A program made the position numbers and the translations under genes. From the NCBI GenBank assembly GCA_964645045.1, contig CAZXYZ010000041.1, positions 19,225-83,224 of the forward strand: a stretch of 64,000 bases of DNA, read 5' to 3'. This DNA is from Anammoximicrobium sp964645045. Lineage in GTDB: Bacteria > Planctomycetota > Planctomycetia > Pirellulales > Pirellulaceae. Shown here piece by piece: positions 62,754 through 64,000 of this stretch (the first letter of the stretch is position 1; each line of letters begins with the position of its first letter). The notes beneath the pieces are model-generated. The model worked only from the letters and a program-made list of their open reading frames with translations. It did not search any database and had not been told where the DNA came from.

Positions 62754-62909
62754 GCACGGTGTTTTACCGTGTTATCTTCTCACTCCGTTTTCGGCCGTTT
62801 TCCTTATACACCCGTTTTGCTTTTGCTACCCTAAGAAAAAGTGACACCCGCCCGGTTGCAACTGGCGGGCGTCAGACGCCACCTAACCTTAGCGCGGAGG
62901 TAGCATCTA

Positions 62910-63607
62910 TGGGCAAGTCTAGCAAACGCCCGCGCAATCGCAACCGGAAACCCCTTTCCGAGGAATCCCGCCCCTTTCCGCACGGTTCCGGCTACTAGGC
63001 CAAGAAGTGCAAAGGCCGGCTGATCTACCTGGGGAAAATCGCAGACGATCCCGACGGCGCTAAAGCGTGGGCGGAATGGCTCCGCATGGGTGAAGACTTG
63101 CGGGCCGGCATCGTCGCATCAAAGCCGACTGAGGGAGCCACCCTTCAGCAACTTGTCAATGACTTCCTGAACGCCAAGCGGGAGTTGGTCGAGTCGGGCG
63201 AACGATCGGAGCGGACGCTTACGGAACTGTGGCGCGTTGGTCAGCAGTTGGGCAAGGTGTTGGGCAAGACCCGCTTGGCTGCGGACATCGGGCCGGATGA
63301 CTTCGCCAAGGTACGGCGGGCGATCACGAAGCGCTGCGGTTCGGTTCGGGCTGCGAACGAAATCCAACGCATCAAGAGCATGTTCCAGTGGGGATACGAG
63401 AACGGGAAGATCCCCCAGCTACCGCGTTACGGCGACTTCAAGAAGCCATCGGCGAAAACGCCCCGGCCTTAACGGGCCGCCAAAGGCGAGCGGCTGTTTA
63501 CGCGGGAGGAAGTTTTCGACCTGTTGAAGCTGGCCAGTGTCCACCAGCGGGCATTTGTGCTGCTGGGCTTGAACGCTGGGCTTGGCCAAGCCGACATTGC
63601 CACCCTA
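62910..63607 (+). pseudogene. Tyrosine recombinase/integrase, two in-frame stops and 3' truncation
   Basis: The frame starts MGKSSKRPRNRNRKP and follows a planctomycete integrase N-terminus (KCKGRLIYLGKIADDPDGAKAW, then LQQLVNDFLNAKRELVESGE, the SAM-like core-binding domain with MFQWGYENGKI). A TAG at 62996-62998 interrupts GSGY-AKKCKG where Trp is expected, and a TAA at 63470-63472 follows KTPRP. Beyond it the same frame continues GERLFTREEVFDLLKLASVHQRAFVLLGLNAGLGQADIATLP in family terms and then loses similarity, before the catalytic Arg-His-Arg-Tyr part. It cannot be active. It is 157 bp from the 5' end of tRNA-Sec. Confidence 0.8.
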
Positions 63608-63893
63608 CCCCCGCACCGCCGCGTTTCTTCCTGTCGCGAGCTTCGTCAGCCGCCTGCCCCGCTCAGGGTCTGGTCGGACGCGGAAAAACCGGCCATTTTC
63701 CCCCGCCAATCCCCCCGCCGTCGGCCACTTCGGCCCCGCGCCGCCCGCTCCCGTCCTCTTGCGGTGAGCATTTCAGGGCTGCTAAACTGCACCCGTGGAA
63801 GCTCCGCGGGAATTGAATCCGCAGAGGCCGATCCCCGCGAAGCGGCTCAGTTCAACGCACGATCTGTCCGGCCGAGTACAGTCGGATAGATCG
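63608..63893. other. Non-coding stretch after the integrase remnant
   Basis: Pro- and Arg-rich frames on the plus strand show no family resemblance. It may include the eroded catalytic part of the integrase, but no catalytic motif can be seen. Confidence 0.4.
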
Positions 63894-64000
63894 CTATTCG
63901 TTTTTCGTGCCATCGGGTGCGCGGGTCTGGGGTGGCGACGTGAACTGGCTCGTGGGCTCGGGCGGTGGTACGTCGGCGTCCGCGATGGAGATGGGGGATT
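63894..64000 (-). CDS. Possible 3' end of a minus-strand gene (partial)
   Basis: Reading leftwards from the window edge an open frame ends at a TAG (63894-63896) with the tail SQFTSPPQTRAPDGTKNE. The Pro-rich polar tail would fit a protein C-terminus, but only ~35 codons are visible, so this is a weak call. Confidence 0.25.
   Translation of the reverse strand, partial: SPISIADADVPPPEPTSQFTSPPQTRAPDGTKNE

Noticed and set aside
62910..63607. Integrase as a selenoprotein read through stops
   Set aside because: Its in-frame stops are TAG and TAA, not TGA, and the catalytic part is missing.

Overview
The window is GC-rich DNA from a planctomycete, probably of the Pirellulales/Planctomycetales type. 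Evidence is the DUF1549/DUF1553 + DUF1501 pair with a planctomycete-type cytochrome c motif, many Tat/Sec-exported enzymes (sulfatase, GH78 rhamnosidase, PQQ-like propellers), DUF4058 and Uma2 proteins, and dense intergenic palindromes. Identification rests on protein-family recognition by eye; no database search was run.

Layout. 0-4.8 kb: VWA/GATase-like membrane protein (5' end outside the window), MoxR ATPase and DUF58 protein, a MoxR/VWA chaperone-type set. 4.9-7 kb: exported alpha/beta hydrolase (minus). 7.4-8.6 kb: GT61 glycosyltransferase. 8.7-13.4 kb: DUF1501 and DUF1549/LamG/DUF1553 pair (minus). 13.9-15 kb: small protein translationally coupled to a Uma2 nuclease-fold protein. 15.3-21.4 kb: larC, tyrA, purL (with two fused PurS-like modules), purQ. 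21.4-25.9 kb (minus): sodium:solute symporter, methyltransferase, cupin, and an unusual WbuC-cupin/SDR fusion. 26-28.7 kb: a 47-bp tandem repeat array, then GT2 and a polysaccharide flippase. 28.9-30.1 kb: a divergent MnmE-like GTPase between two inverted ~107-bp repeats. 30.6-36.2 kb: rhamnosidase, DUF4058 protein, MFS transporter. 36.5-40.3 kb (minus): PQQ-propeller protein and CPBP protease; tRNA-Phe at 40.5 kb. 41.2-49.4 kb: a six-gene operon-like set (prenyltransferase-repeat protein, TonB-like architecture protein, ExbB, ExbD, zinc-ribbon ExbD, membrane-anchored propeller).

49.6-56.8 kb is an accessory graveyard: a methyltransferase/AAA+ chimera, a DUF433/DUF5615 toxin-antitoxin-like pair, a frameshifted GmrSD-like restriction gene, and remnants of a prophage packaging module (terminase piece, intact small gene, portal gene broken by two different intergenic repeat elements). 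56.9-62.6 kb returns to ordinary genes: sulfatase, tRNA-Gln, fbp, apbE, BON-domain protein, cysC. tRNA-Sec with encoded CCA lies at 62.7 kb beside an integrase pseudogene with two in-frame stops.

The best candidates for something under-described are the ExbBD-centred operon (41.2-49.4 kb), the palindromic repeat families, which appear to be mobile because they sit inside the portal gene, and the chimeric methyltransferase/AAA+ gene.
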